From Vombatus ursinus (taxonomy: Eukaryota; Chordata; Mammalia; Diprotodontia; Vombatidae), in contig NW_020954630.1 in NCBI RefSeq assembly GCF_900497805.2, positions 11,742,959-11,806,958 on the forward strand: a stretch of DNA of 64,000 nucleotides. The letters are read 5' to 3'. The notes beneath the pieces were generated by a model. That model saw only the letters and a program-made list of their open reading frames with translations. It was not told where the DNA came from and did no database searches. Shown piece after piece: positions 1 through 10,500 of the stretch (positions are counted from its first letter, which is position 1; every line of letters begins with the position of its first letter). The position numbers and the translations under genes are program-made.

Positions 1-360
1 TTGTTATAGTTACATTTGCTTTGAAATCCTGTTTGAAAAGATGTCTGAAAGTGGTGCATATTACCTACTGACTTCCTAGCTGGTAGCCTCTTAGAGTGAC
101 AGATTAGATTAGGGTAGCCTCTTAGATAGAGAAGGCCTGCTTAGATTCTCCTGAAAAGCCTTCAATTCGCCTGAGGAAAGCCTGATTCCCAGATATATCA
201 TCAGCCAAATGAAGGGTCATTTCTTTGAAGTATCAAAAAAAGGTGGTTATTTCCCCTATCGTAAGTAGTTGTAGAAATGAAGGAGCAGTGTTCAGACTGG
301 GAAAGTGGCACATCTAGAATGTATTTTTCACCAGTTGTGAAGTTCACACAGGAGACCACA
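1..360. other. No recognised feature
   Basis: AT-rich sequence without a long open frame on either strand and without a repeat family that I recognise. It ends where a MIR-like SINE begins. Confidence 0.4.
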
Positions 361-545
361 GCAATACAATGAAGAAGAAAGAGTGTTGAATCAGGACTAA
401 GAGGACCTGGATTTGAGTCCCAACCCTATTAACTACCATCTGTGTAACTTTGAATAAACTGTTTCACCATTTTGAGCCTCAGTTTCTTTTCTTTTTTTAG
501 AAAATGAGACTGAATCAGATGACTTTCATACAATTACAAGGTGTT
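361..545 (+). mobile_element. MIR-class CORE-SINE
   Basis: The order of blocks matches a sense MIR: a tRNA-like head with a degenerate B box (ggatttgagtccc), the 'ctgtgtaactttgaataaa' core, the 'cctcagtttcttt' block and 'aaaatgagactgaatcagatgac'. It is strongly diverged, so it is old. It codes for nothing; MIRs were mobilised by L2. Confidence 0.75.
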
Positions 546-823
546 AGTGAAGAATTAATTAACTTTGAAGATATTTGATCCAGTTATGAGCTATGAACAT
601 CTCTTTGATTGACTCAAGAAAGGAATGAGAGCATCACTGAGCACCCCTGAGGACTTTTGATAGCTATCCCTTGGATGAATTCCTGTAGTTTGAGAGAGAG
701 GAAGACAACAAGCCAGAAGCACTTTGTGCAAGAGATCCTTGCATGGAGTGGGGAGAAAAGAAGATTTTTATCCTCCCTAGCAGTGGAGTAGGGGATATCT
801 CAGCTAGCCATTTGAGAATTTAG

Positions 824-1294
824 TGGCTTAATAAGAAATTAGAGGTACAATTGAGGGAACAGAGTCACATTTTGGACACACAAAAACAAAGGGATAGTCA
901 CTTGAGAAAAGAAATAGCTCTAAGGAACAAGACCCTGGGCCAAAGGAATATAGCTGCCTATGAAGAGAAGCAGACACTGGAAACCCAGTATAAGAACTCT
1001 ATAGAAAGAGAGAAGACATAGGTCAATAGTAGGAGGAGATATGAATTGCCTTTGTCACGTCAATCCCAAATGAGTGCTTAACTGCCATTGGACCCTGAGT
1101 TTAATCCCACTCTTTCCATGGAGGTTGTATGTGGTTGTGGGAAAGTACACCTCAGGTTTAGGGGGCAAATGTTTGCCATCTTAGCAAATGCTTTTACTGA
1201 GAACTAATTTACTTTATTGACTGTTAATGGGAAGCACATTGGTGGGGGCTTTTATGCTCTAGTTTCAAAAGGGTGGTTCCATAGGGTATACTCT
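824..1294 (+). pseudogene. Degenerate coding relic with coiled-coil character
   Basis: One frame can be followed for about 157 codons with roughly three stops, fewer than expected by chance in such AT-rich DNA, and no ATG at its head. The first ~65 residues are charged and heptad-like (KKLEVQLREQ, QKQRDSHLRKEIA, YEEKQTLETQYKNSIERE). After them comes a shorter region with a CGCGKVHLRF block and a VNGKHIGGGFYALVSKGW block. I do not recognise the protein. It could be a processed pseudogene of a host gene, a relic of a transposable-element protein, or chance. No poly-A, splice sites or target duplication were found to decide between these. Confidence 0.3.
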
Positions 1295-1297
1295 TGA

Positions 1298-2040
1298 ACT
1301 CTAGGTATCCTTCTGAAAACCCAACCTGTGAGTAAAAATTGACAGATAAGCCCAAAGTGGGGTGTTACCTATTTATTTAATCACTCCTTCTCCTTTCCTT
1401 ACTTTGGAAAGATTGAGAGAGTTTCCACTTCTGGTAGTGGCTCACAAATTCTGTTTCACTTATCTCCTTCTACTAGTTCTTGAGCTCCTCAGTTCCTCAG
1501 AGTGATGAAAGGATACTGTAGAAACACCTGCTACGCAGTTCTTGAGTGACTACAGCAGTACTATTTTCAGTCAGTTGCTAAAGCAGCAGTTGATAAGCTA
1601 ATAAGTGGTAGCCAGGGTGGTCCATCCAGTTTGGGGTTGATCTGATCCCCACATAAGTCAAAGTTGCACTGTTGTGGGGAAAATTCAGGGTGACTTATAC
1701 ACTGATATACATGTCCTGTTACATATTTTTGCCCAAGATAGTGGTAGCTAGTGCAATAATATCAAACTTTAGAAAATCTGCAACATTCATCCTAATCCTT
1801 ATGTTATTTGGATTGGTCTATCTGGTTCCCACCCTGGGTGGTCAACACCATTAGGGAAGCTGTAAATTGTTGGGTAGGTAGCTGGAAATCTTTCTGTTTA
1901 CTGAGCATTGTCTATGCCCAAAAGACAGAGCTGTGTCCTCAATTGACACATTTTGGCTACTGGAAAATTGGGGAGGACATAAGAAATAAAAAACAACTGT
2001 GAGCTGAATGGAAACTTTATAGCTTTCTTCTTCAGGCACT
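1298..2040. other. Unassigned sequence
   Basis: Short open frames of about 60 codons overlap each other here and none looks like a known protein or repeat. I see no promoter or splice arrangement that would make them exons. Confidence 0.35.
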
Positions 2041-2245
2041 TCTAAAAATTACAAAGCACTTTTCTAACCTGAATTCCAGGAGATAGGGAGGAGGAGTATT
2101 ATTATCCCCCATGTTACAGATAAGGAATCAAACTCAGAGAAGTTATGTGATTTGCTTAACCACAGTCATTGAGTTAATAAATCCAGGAGTTAGGACTTGA
2201 CCCCAAACCTTGTGAATCCAAGACCAGCATACCATAGTGCCCTAG
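2041..2245 (-). mobile_element. CORE-SINE (MIR/MAR1 class), antisense
   Basis: On the plus strand the usual antisense order is seen: 'attattatcccccatgttacag', 'gataaggaatcaaactcagag', 'gttatgtgatttgctt', then a degenerate B box and tRNA-like head near 2220. Divergence is high. Confidence 0.7.
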
Positions 2246-3285
2246 TGGGGAGAAAGGGAGATAGGGTGGGATAGGGCTAGGAAGTCCGGAGTGTCTTAAT
2301 TCAGACCCAGAGAAGAGAAATAGTTCTTGTGGGTTTGGGGAGGACAGATAGTGGTGAGTTATTTTCTCCCAATGTTATCTTAAATCCTGAAGGTGAGAAA
2401 TGATCTTGGCAATTGGAAAAATTTCATACCCTGTCATTTCAATCTTCCCTATTCCTCCTTTCTGCCACCCACTAACCAAAGTGACAGTTTTCTTTTTGCA
2501 TGCAAAACTCCCTAATTTGTTGTAGCACACAGCTTGCCATGAATCTATCTCTTCCTCTAGTCACAGGGATAAAAGGGCATTTTGGATATTAGTCAGTCCC
2601 CATGTTCTGAGATGGCTTTTTAATAAAGGAGAGATTTCATGTGTGTTTAGCCAGCATCCCATTTCACTGATACTTTGTATGTCACTGAATTATGTTTTGT
2701 GCTTAAATTATAGTGCAGATGTCTGTCTCCTTAAGTCGTGATGTGGAATGTTTCTGAGATTGGGTCCTGGGTTGGAGGGCAAGGGAGAACCACAAAACAG
2801 CAATGATTCTTATAGCAGGAGGTGGGAGGAATATTCATTGTAGACTGGGCACTGTACAATTTGTGTGCTCTTTGGATACATCTGAAATGCCCCTAGGTTA
2901 AAAAAAAAGATTGTGCCGATAGCTCCTTTTGTATCTTGTCCATCTACTATGTTTAGTTTTCTGATTTTCTGAAACTAACACTTTATTTTGTAAATAAACA
3001 TGTAGCTAGGCAGCTGTTATGGAAGATGACATCTGAGATAAATGAAGTTATTAAAGAAATTTCTGTCAGGGGATTTTTGCCACAAGAGGTCCCGGGTGCT
3101 GGCTGTAGCCAAACACACCCTTTGAGGATGTCATCTGGTCCCACTTGATGTTGCTAATAGCTCCAGGCTCTTGGCCCTCTATCTTTGTTCACTATTAGAA
3201 ATCTGACCAGGAATTTGGTTTGCTGCTTAGAACTAAGAGCCCTGGATTAGGGGTTAGGGTCTATGAGGTTATTTATCTGTGTATC
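2246..3285. other. Unassigned sequence
   Basis: No gene or recognised repeat. It carries poly-purine patches around 2250-2350 and no long open frame. Confidence 0.35.
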
Positions 3286-3370
3286 ACCCCTATTAAATTG
3301 CAAGATGCTGTGAGGGCACCCATAACATGTTATTTGTCTTTATACCATGTAGGTGCCTAGCACTGTGTTC
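3286..3370 (+). mobile_element. L2 LINE 3' tail fragment
   Basis: The 'attaaattgcaagatgctg' ... 'gaggtgcctagcactgtg'-like arrangement is the 3' end of L2 ('attagaatgtaagctccttgagggcag ... gcctagcacagtgcc'). It is short and diverged. Confidence 0.45.
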
Positions 3371-3644
3371 TATACAGAAATTTTTTCTTAATTTTTTTTA
3401 AATATTTAATTAGATATGACTTAAGAACCTAAGATACTAAAACTATAAATTACATGTATATTTACAAATTGTATCAGATGAGAAAATATTCATACAACGT
3501 CCCTACACTAATGAAATCATAGATGTAGGTCACCCAGCTCCCTTCCAAAAAAAAAAAAGAGCTCAAAGATAACCTACCCACTTCCTCCCAAATATACAAA
3601 TATGCCCACTATACTAGCAGTATAAACAGATTTCTTTGGTTACC

Positions 3645-3775
3645 ACTCCAGAGTTTAACATAGTATCTGGCACATAGTAGGTGTTTTATAAATGCTCATT
3701 ACTTTTTAAAATTGACTCTATGGCTATAGTGATGGGCCTATCCTTTAGAATTTAAGCTTTGCAAGAGTCAGGGTT
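3645..3775 (+). mobile_element. L2-like tail fragments
   Basis: 'agtatctggcacatagtagg' followed by 'gtgttttataaatgctcatt' is the L2 3' terminal block. A second partial block ('atttaagctttgcaagagtcag') follows. The boundaries are uncertain. Confidence 0.45.
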
Positions 3776-3779
3776 ATGG

Positions 3780-4890
3780 CTATCTTTTCAGTTTATAAAT
3801 TCTAAGGATACCTTGCTCTTCCACATGTGCACAATAAGGTTTGAAAAAATCCCATAGATGGTGTAAGTTTCCAGTTTCTTTGAAAAGGAGGAGAACTTCT
3901 AATGGGAAAATTTCTTGAGAAAATTCTAAATTACTTGGTCCCAGATATGAGATCATGAAGCATACCTCCTTCCAGTTGGCAGAAAGGCTGGGGACTGCAG
4001 AGATCAAAAATTACATACACCATCACATGGAGGCATTGTGTTGGTTCTTTTTGTTTAACTGTTCTTCTCTGTTACAAGGAAAGGTTCAGTTCTTTATGGG
4101 TGTTGGGGGTGAAGGGTGAGGGCTTGATTCCAGAAATGACTGTATCATAAAAACTAGTTATCCATAAAACTTATTTTTAAAACAGTCACCAACTATCATG
4201 TGTAGTGACTACCTGGAAACATGATCTCATTTTTTTTCACCATAAATTAGAGAAATCCTAACATTTATACTTTTCAATTACTTAAGAAACAAAATCAAGA
4301 AAGAAGAATCTAACTGAAAAACTAGCAGTAGAAGTCCAACTTAGTTACAGTTCTGGAAGGAGGCGTGACTGGCACTTGGAAGGTCAATGGTGTCCGCTGC
4401 TGGGTTCAAAGCAATCCAAGGAGTCTAACAGACTAGCTGAAAGTTTCCATCTGAAAGCTAAAAAAACATTCTGAACCTTTCCAGATGCTTTTGAGGGAAG
4501 GATACCTTGCTTAGGGTAGTATTAGTCACTGTAGAACTCCTTTTCCTGTAGCTGGACAGTGGAGGGATTCCTTGGGGGTGGATTGTAGGTGGAATTTAAA
4601 GCTCCTTACCCCCTAAAACATAATGCAGGCTCTTCATGCCACAGGAACGCCCAATGGTTATCCACACATGGCTTAGGGGTCATTGGGAAAATCACACCCT
4701 CACTTCTGACCATTTTGTTTTGGTGGGACAGAGTGAGTTTCATAGGATAAGTAGACATGGATGGGTGGTCATATGAATCTCAGACACATTTGGATTATCT
4801 TTCCCCCAAAACTTATTCATCTTCTGAACTTTTCTTCTGGTTGAGGGCCTGTCTTTTTAGTCACTCAAGTTCACAAGCTTTATATCAATC
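3780..4890. other. Unassigned sequence
   Basis: About 1.1 kb without a recognised repeat or gene. Short frames here look random in composition. Confidence 0.35.
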
Positions 4891-4895
4891 TTCAA

Positions 4896-5935
4896 CTGAA
4901 AGAGTCAGAATCACAGAATTTGAGAGTTGGAAGGGACCTCCATGGCCACCCAGTATATCGTCCAATTCTCATGTGAAATGGCATCCTTACGACATCATGC
5001 ATGACAGGTAGTAATCCAACCTCCACTAGAAGAGGGTGGACACCCCATTTGTCAGGTAGCCAATTCCACTTTTGGACAGCTTTAATTGGTAGGAAGTTCA
5101 TCTTCGCATCATGCTGAAATTTGCCTCTTTGTATGTTCTTACTCATTGCTACAGGTTCTGCCCTCTGGGCTAAATGAGGATAAGTCTAATCTTTTCTCTA
5201 CATAAAGGCCCTTTAGACTCCTGAAGATAGCTATCATGTCTCTCCTGAGTCTTCCTTTTTCTTACATGTGTAAGTCCTTCAACTGATTCTCATATGATGT
5301 GGACTCAAGCCCCTTCACCATTTTGGTTGTCCTACTATGGACACTCTCCACTTTATCAATGCCCTTCTTATTCTGTAGTATATAGAACTGAGAATGATAC
5401 TCTAGATGAGGTCTAACAAGAGCAGAGTACAGCAGGTCAATCACCTGCCTATTCTCAAAAGCTAACCCCCTCTTAATGAGGGGAATAAACTAAGAGATAC
5501 ATGTCAGCTTTTTTTGGCTGCCACATCATTTGGCTGCTATTCATTTTGATCCTTTAGGCCACAAAAACTCCCAAATCTTTTTCAGAGCAACTTCTGTCTA
5601 TCCATACTTCTCTCATCTTATATTTGTGAAGCTGATTTTTTACACCCAAGGGCAAGACTTCACATTTAGCTCTATTGAACTTCATCTTATTAGATTCAGC
5701 CTAAGGCTCAAACTTATCAAGCTCACTATGGATCCAGACTCTGTCATCCAAGTTGTCCTTCTTAGCTTTGCATCATTTGCAAATTCCATGAGCATAACAT
5801 CTATGCCTTTATACAAGGCATTAGTAAAATTAAGGGCCAAGCACACATTCCTGGGGTACTCTACTAGAGACTTCCTTACTCATTGGTATTGAACCATGAG
5901 AACTCTTCGAATCTGGGCCTACAACCAGTTCTGAA
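4896..5935 (-). mobile_element. CR1/L3-type LINE, 3' portion
   Basis: The left end reads 'gaatttgagagttggaaggg' on the plus strand, the antisense of the CR1/L3 3' end, so the element runs right to left. On the minus strand between about 5444 and 5262 the frame keeps the C-terminal part of the reverse transcriptase: LYSALVRPHLEY, then DKVESVHSRTTKMVKGLE, matching the CR1-family block 'VRPHLEY.. W.P..KKDI..LE.VQRRATK'. About 1 kb of 3' ORF2 and tail is present and the rest of the element is missing. The copy is old and full of stops. Confidence 0.8.
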
Positions 5936-6009
5936 GTCAGCTGATTATTTTAATGTATAATCATATCTCTTTATTTTCTCCTTATGCTCACTTATATCCA
6001 ATCAGTTGC

Positions 6010-6300
6010 TAAACCTTGTTGAATCTATGTCCACATCTTTCAGTATTTGTCCCCTTCACTGTTTTCCCACTGCCCTCACTCTGGTTCCGACCCTCACCAC
6101 CCCTTGCTTACACTAGCCTCCTGATTGACTTCCCTGGCTCAAGTCTCTCCCTTCTCCCATTTATCCCTTACTTCACAATCCATGGAATTTTCCTAAAGCA
6201 CAAATTTAGCCACAACATTCCTCTACTCACTAAAATCTACTGGCAACCTATTGACTCTTGGATCAAATATTATTTCATCTATATCTCATCATTCAAAAAA
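6010..6300 (+). mobile_element. L2 LINE fragment, upstream part
   Basis: A pyrimidine-rich sense L2 stretch with the 'cctaaagcacaaatttagcc' and 'ctcactaaaatctactggca' blocks. It appears to be continued at about 6720-6985, the interval being filled by a mariner MITE and a CORE-SINE. Confidence 0.6.
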
Positions 6301-6393
6301 ATTAAATTTAGTAAGTTTTATAATGTACCTAATTATTGGTATAGTAGCACATGTATATGAATTATAAATGAATACATAGTAATAGACAATATA

Positions 6394-6486
6394 TAGGGCA
6401 TCCTAAAAGTTTTAGTGCTGTTTGGAGCTATTAATGCTTAAATCTGTAACAGCTCAAAACTTCACTAAGACTTTTGGGACACCTTG
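6394..6486. mobile_element. Mariner-type MITE
   Basis: This is a 93-bp palindromic unit flanked by TA on both sides. The left end (gggcatcctaaaagttttag) and the reverse complement of the right end (ggtgtcccaaaagtcttag) match at most positions. It is non-coding and depended on a Tc1/mariner transposase in trans. Single ends of the same family lie near 15606 and 34695. Confidence 0.75.
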
Positions 6487-6488
6487 TA

Positions 6489-6732
6489 TAATAATAGCTA
6501 AATTTGTATAATACTTCAAGGTTTGCAAACCACTATATAAGTTCACTTAGTCCTCACAACAAATATGTAAGATAGGTGCTATTTTTAATCCCCATTTTAC
6601 AGATGAGGAAACTAAGGTTGAAAGGTTAAATGATTTTCCCAGGGCCATCTGACTAATATCTAAGGCAGGATATAAATTCAGATATTCCTGACTCCAAGTC
6701 CAGCACTCTATCCACTGTTTCACCTTGGCTGG
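6489..6732 (-). mobile_element. CORE-SINE (MIR/MAR1 class), antisense
   Basis: Nearly full length in antisense order: 'aatacttcaaggtttgc', 'cctcacaacaaatatg', 'ccccattttacagatgagga', 'tgactccaagtccagcac' and 'tctatccactg'. It directly abuts the mariner MITE, and both sit inside an L2. Confidence 0.8.
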
Positions 6733-6985
6733 AATGTCTTTCTCCTCCCTTCCATATATCTGAATCTAACCCTTCCTTCAGGTATAGGTCTCAAGTTTCA
6801 TTTCTGAAGGCTCCATTCCTCAATGATCTCCCCATCCTCTGAACTCCTATAATATTCTTCTTCTGTATCACTCTTTGGACCCAAAGCATATGCTATTTTA
6901 CATTGGTTTTTGTCTGTTTTCACACCCTGTCACACCAAATGGATTATAAACCCCTTGAAGACAAGGTCCACATGATATACAGGAA
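6720..6985 (+). mobile_element. L2 LINE fragment, 3' part
   Basis: Sense L2 3' region with 'aaatggattataaacccctt' and 'gaagacaaggtccacatg' near the end. It is probably the continuation of the fragment at 6010-6300. Confidence 0.6.
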
Positions 6986-6989
6986 CAGA

Positions 6990-7165
6990 GAGTCATGTGG
7001 TTGAATGATTTGGAGTCAGAGAACATGTGTTTTTATCAAAGCCGTGTCATTTGCCATCTGACCTTGGGCAAATCAATCTCTTTGGGCCCATTTCCTCATC
7101 TGTAAAGCGAAGTAGTTATACTAATGGGTGCCTGAGATCCCATTCAACTTTAAATCTATAATCTC
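6990..7165 (+). mobile_element. MIR-class CORE-SINE
   Basis: Sense MIR order: 'ttggagtcagagaacatgtg', 'gccatctgaccttgggcaaa', 'tttcctcatctgtaaagc' and the 'ttcaactttaaatctataat' tail. Confidence 0.75.
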
Positions 7166-7169
7166 CAGT

Positions 7170-8440
7170 GCTTACACTCCATACTTTCTTCTTGGGGAAG
7201 AAGAAAACTGTCTTTTCCTTTGTATTCAGATTCTGCTTGGCCTTGTTATTTTGCCTTAAGTTCTGCTTGAACCCTGTGGGAAAGTCAAGTCCTCTCATTT
7301 TCATTTTGGCAGTATGCACGAGTCCTTCTACTCATGTATTTACAGTAGACTGGCCCTTACTAAGGACCCTGATTAAAATATATTCTTTATGTAGTTAGAA
7401 TTCCCAAAGAGACTAATTAGGCTTTGGCACAGTGGTCCTGGACCTTTGGAACCAGGAAATCCCTGATGTGAGAGGTTAGTCTGGGAATGATTGGAAGAGA
7501 ATGAGGAGCTAACCCCTCCTACCCTAACCTTATGCACCACTACCCTCCTCTCTCATAAAGCAGAGTCTGCAGGGCCAAAACCAAGTACAACATGGATATT
7601 CCAACTCTTTGAGTGGTTGGTGTAACCCAGGGAGAACCCTTCAACCTAAAGTGTCCTACTTCAAGCTGCAGCAGGTATTGGCCCTCTTTAGTTCTGAAAT
7701 TAAGGGACTACACAATCTGGCCCTCAGTCCCTTCCCTGGTGACATTTGTATATCAATTAAGTTGTCTGCAGCCTGAGAGTGTCAACACACTTGTATTCCT
7801 GCTGATTTTGATCTCTTCCAGACCATCCTTATAGAAAGTCATAAGGCGTCTATATTCAGTGATGATACCTGGGCCCTAGAGAGAGAATGCCTGTTTTTGA
7901 GTCTCACAAATATTACTTTTTTTGTCCAGTACAAATTATTCTTTAAAATAAAATCCTCCTGACAGCATCCTGGAGAGGGAACTTAGCAGTCCTGATCTAA
8001 CTTAGAAGTCTTTTTTAAGACTCGTGCCCTAGTTTTAAAAACAATAGGTCCATATCTTAATGATTTTCCAGCACATGCCCATGGAAATGACTGACTAAGA
8101 ATATAAATAGATCTCTGCCTTCTGGAAATCATTAGGGCACCTTTCCTACAGTATAAAGATTCTGAGAGTAATGTTAACAAGCTCAATGTTCATTTCTTCC
8201 AGTCTCTTCATTTTACAGATAAGAAAGGGCTCAAAGTCAAGGAAAGTAAAACTATTTACCACTCACAGGTTAAACCAAATAGAACAAGGCAGCAGCACAC
8301 ATACCATCTGTCAGAGTTGGCTCTGGGTAGCAGGATTCCTGAACTTTGGGGTGCATGAAGCATACACATCATTGGAGAAGTCACCGGTAGGGAGGTTGCC
8401 AGGCACAATTAGGGGACTAGCCACCCTGCCCTGAGGTACC
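7170..8440. other. Unassigned sequence
   Basis: About 1.3 kb with no gene I can support and no clearly named repeat. Parts around 7650-7790 are vaguely L2-like but too diverged to call. Confidence 0.3.
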
Positions 8441-8478
8441 CCCCAGGGGATGGCTGAGGGAGATAAAGTTATGAAGTG

Positions 8479-8518
8479 TTTATAAAGTTTTTTATAAAGT
8501 TTTTTTTTATAAAGTTTT
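8479..8518. repeat. Short tandem repeat of a tttataaagttt unit
   Basis: Three consecutive copies of a 'tttataaagttt' unit with variable T runs. Confidence 0.6.
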
Positions 8519-8637
8519 AAGTAGCATGAGTCAGCAAAAAGACCACAAGTCCTAATTAGTTAAAAGTGTAAAGAATAACCCTATAGGGATTAATTACTAC
8601 ATGCTTACCAATCATTCATAAGCATTAAGGCTTAGCC

Positions 8638-8840
8638 CAGGGGTGGGGAATCTGTGGCCTGGAGGCCACATGTGGCCTTCTAGGTCCTCAAGTGCGGCCC
8701 TTTGACTGAATCCAAACTTCACAGAACAAATCCCCTTGATAAAAGGATTTGTTCTGTAAAACTTGGACTCAGTCAAAAGGCCGAACCCAAGGACCTAGAA
8801 GGCCACCTGTGGCCTCGAGGCTGCAGTTTCCCCACCCCTG
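8638..8840. mobile_element. Palindromic hAT-type MITE with 8-bp duplication
   Basis: The element starts with caggggtggggaa and ends with ccccacccctg, and is flanked on both sides by the identical 8-mer gcttagcc (8630-8637 and 8841-8848). An 8-bp duplication with CAGGG...CCCTG ends is the hAT signature. The two arms (centre near 8735) pair over almost the whole 203 bp, with 'aggccacatgtggccttcta' opposed by 'tagaaggccacctgtggcct'. It carries no coding sequence. A half copy of the same family lies near 54240-54347. Confidence 0.85.
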
Positions 8841-8949
8841 GCTTAGCCTATGGCAAAAGGATGGGCACTATCTAATTAACATTTAAGGGGGAACACAAGT
8901 ATTCAAGTACTCACCACCTCTATTACTATTGAGAGCATTCCCATCTTCC

Positions 8950-9755
8950 CACTCAGGCTCAAAACCTTGGTGTCATCCTTAATTTTTCACTCACACTCAC
9001 CCCACATATCCAACCTGTTGCCATGTTTTGTTATCTCCACCTTCATAACACCCCTCCTCATCCTAGCCCTTCTCTCAACTCACAGAACTGCCACTCTGCT
9101 CCAGGTCCTCATCATTTCACACCTGGACTGGTGTGGTGGAATGGTGGTCTCTCCTACCATTCCAGTTCATCATCCACTTAGCTGCCTAAGTGATCTTCTT
9201 AAAGTGGCACCCTCTCAGTCATTCAATAATTTGCAATGGTTTACTATTACCTCTAGGATCAAATACAAAATTCTCTGTGGAGCATTTACAGCCCTTCACA
9301 ACCTATTCCTGTCCTGCCTTTCCAGTATTCCATGCACTTTACTCCCCTTCACATACTCTACAGACCAGAAACATTGGCCTTATTGTTCCTTATAAACAAT
9401 AGTCCATCTCCCAACCTTAACCTTTTCTCTGAGCTATCACCATTTGTGAAATGCTTTCCCTCTTCACCCTTGCCTCTTGGCTTTCCTGGTTTCCTTCAAA
9501 ATTTATCTTCAGTCCTACCTTCTGTAAGAAGCCATTCTCAGTCATCCCCCATGACCCCAACTGCTCGTACCTTCCTTCTGAGGATACTTCCCATTTACTC
9601 TGAGTTTTGCTTGCATATACAAAGTCATTTACATGCCTTTCGCCAATTAGATTGTGAGCTTCTTGAGGGCAGGGACTGTATATTTCTTTATATATCTAAG
9701 GCTTAGCACAGTTTCTGACACAAAGTAAGTGCTTAATAAGTGTTTGACTGACAGA
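8950..9755 (+). mobile_element. L2 LINE, ~0.8 kb of 3' end
   Basis: The blocks run in sense L2 order. 'gatcaaatacaaaattctct' (9256 on) encodes SRIKYKILCGAFTALHNL, like the C-terminal L2 ORF2 block 'SRIKYKI L..TFKALHNL'. 'tctgtaagaagccattctca' follows, then 'attagattgtgagcttcttg' and 'cacaaagtaagtgcttaata'. It is 5' truncated with multiple breaks. Confidence 0.8.
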
Positions 9756-9859
9756 TAGAAAGAAACATTTCCAGTGATGGAATCATCAAAGTACAGAGAC
9801 AATTATGATTAAGAAAACAGAAATTCTTGCTCCATATTCCATCAGGAGCTCTGCTTGGC

Positions 9860-10052
9860 TTCAGCTGCCCCTGTGCCCAGTACCTCCTGATGGCTGCTCC
9901 TCCCCTTGTCAGCTTCCTTTTGGGTGATATCTTCCCCCACTAAACTGTCAGCTCCCTGAGGGCAAGAGTCTCCTTTTCCAATTTGTATTCCCACAGTTTA
10001 GCACAGTGCCTGACACATCCAAGCACTTAATAAATATTTGTTGAGTTGGATC
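9860..10052 (+). mobile_element. L2 LINE 3' tail
   Basis: 'actgtcagctccctgagggc', 'cacagtttagcacagtgcct' and 'cacttaataaatatttgttg' are the L2 terminal blocks. It lies just downstream of another L2 in the same orientation. Confidence 0.75.
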
Positions 10053-10284
10053 CAAAGTATGGATGCCCCAAGTTGTCTGAATTGTAACAATCTTTTGACA
10101 TAAGTTTATTAGCAGCCTACTCTGCAACCCTCTTCTCAAGGCTTGGGTTGTGAACTGATAAAATAACCCAAACTAATGTATTCCTAAGTTGCTAATGACA
10201 TCATTTTACTCAGCCCAGGCAACATATTTATATTTTTAACCTTTATTTAACTACAAGAATGATAATAATAACATTTATATGGGG

Positions 10285-10500
10285 AGAGAGATACAGCATG
10301 ACAAGTGGATAGAAAATTGGTCTTGGAGTCAGAAGACTGGGTTCAAATCCCACCTTTAACATATACTGATTGCATGAGCCTGGGTAAATCACTTAACTTC
10401 TCAGTGACCAGAAGACTATAAGTCACAGAAGATTCTGATTTGCATTGGTTGGAAGAGTTCCTCACTGGGAGCTACCTACACAGGTTAAATTATATCAACA
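10285..10500 (+). mobile_element. tRNA-derived CORE-SINE (MAR1-like)
   Basis: The tRNA-like head 'agtggatagaaaattggtct' and B box 'gggttcaaatccc' are followed by a core with 'cctgggtaaatcacttaact'. The marsupial 3' tail 'gatttgcattggttggaaga' ... 'cactgggagctacctacaca' comes last. Confidence 0.75.

Noticed and set aside
8967-9706. Three overlapping plus-strand frames of 70-142 codons as a possible gene
   Set aside because: The DNA is an L2 3' end; only a short stretch in one frame matches L2 ORF2 and the rest is out-of-frame or UTR.
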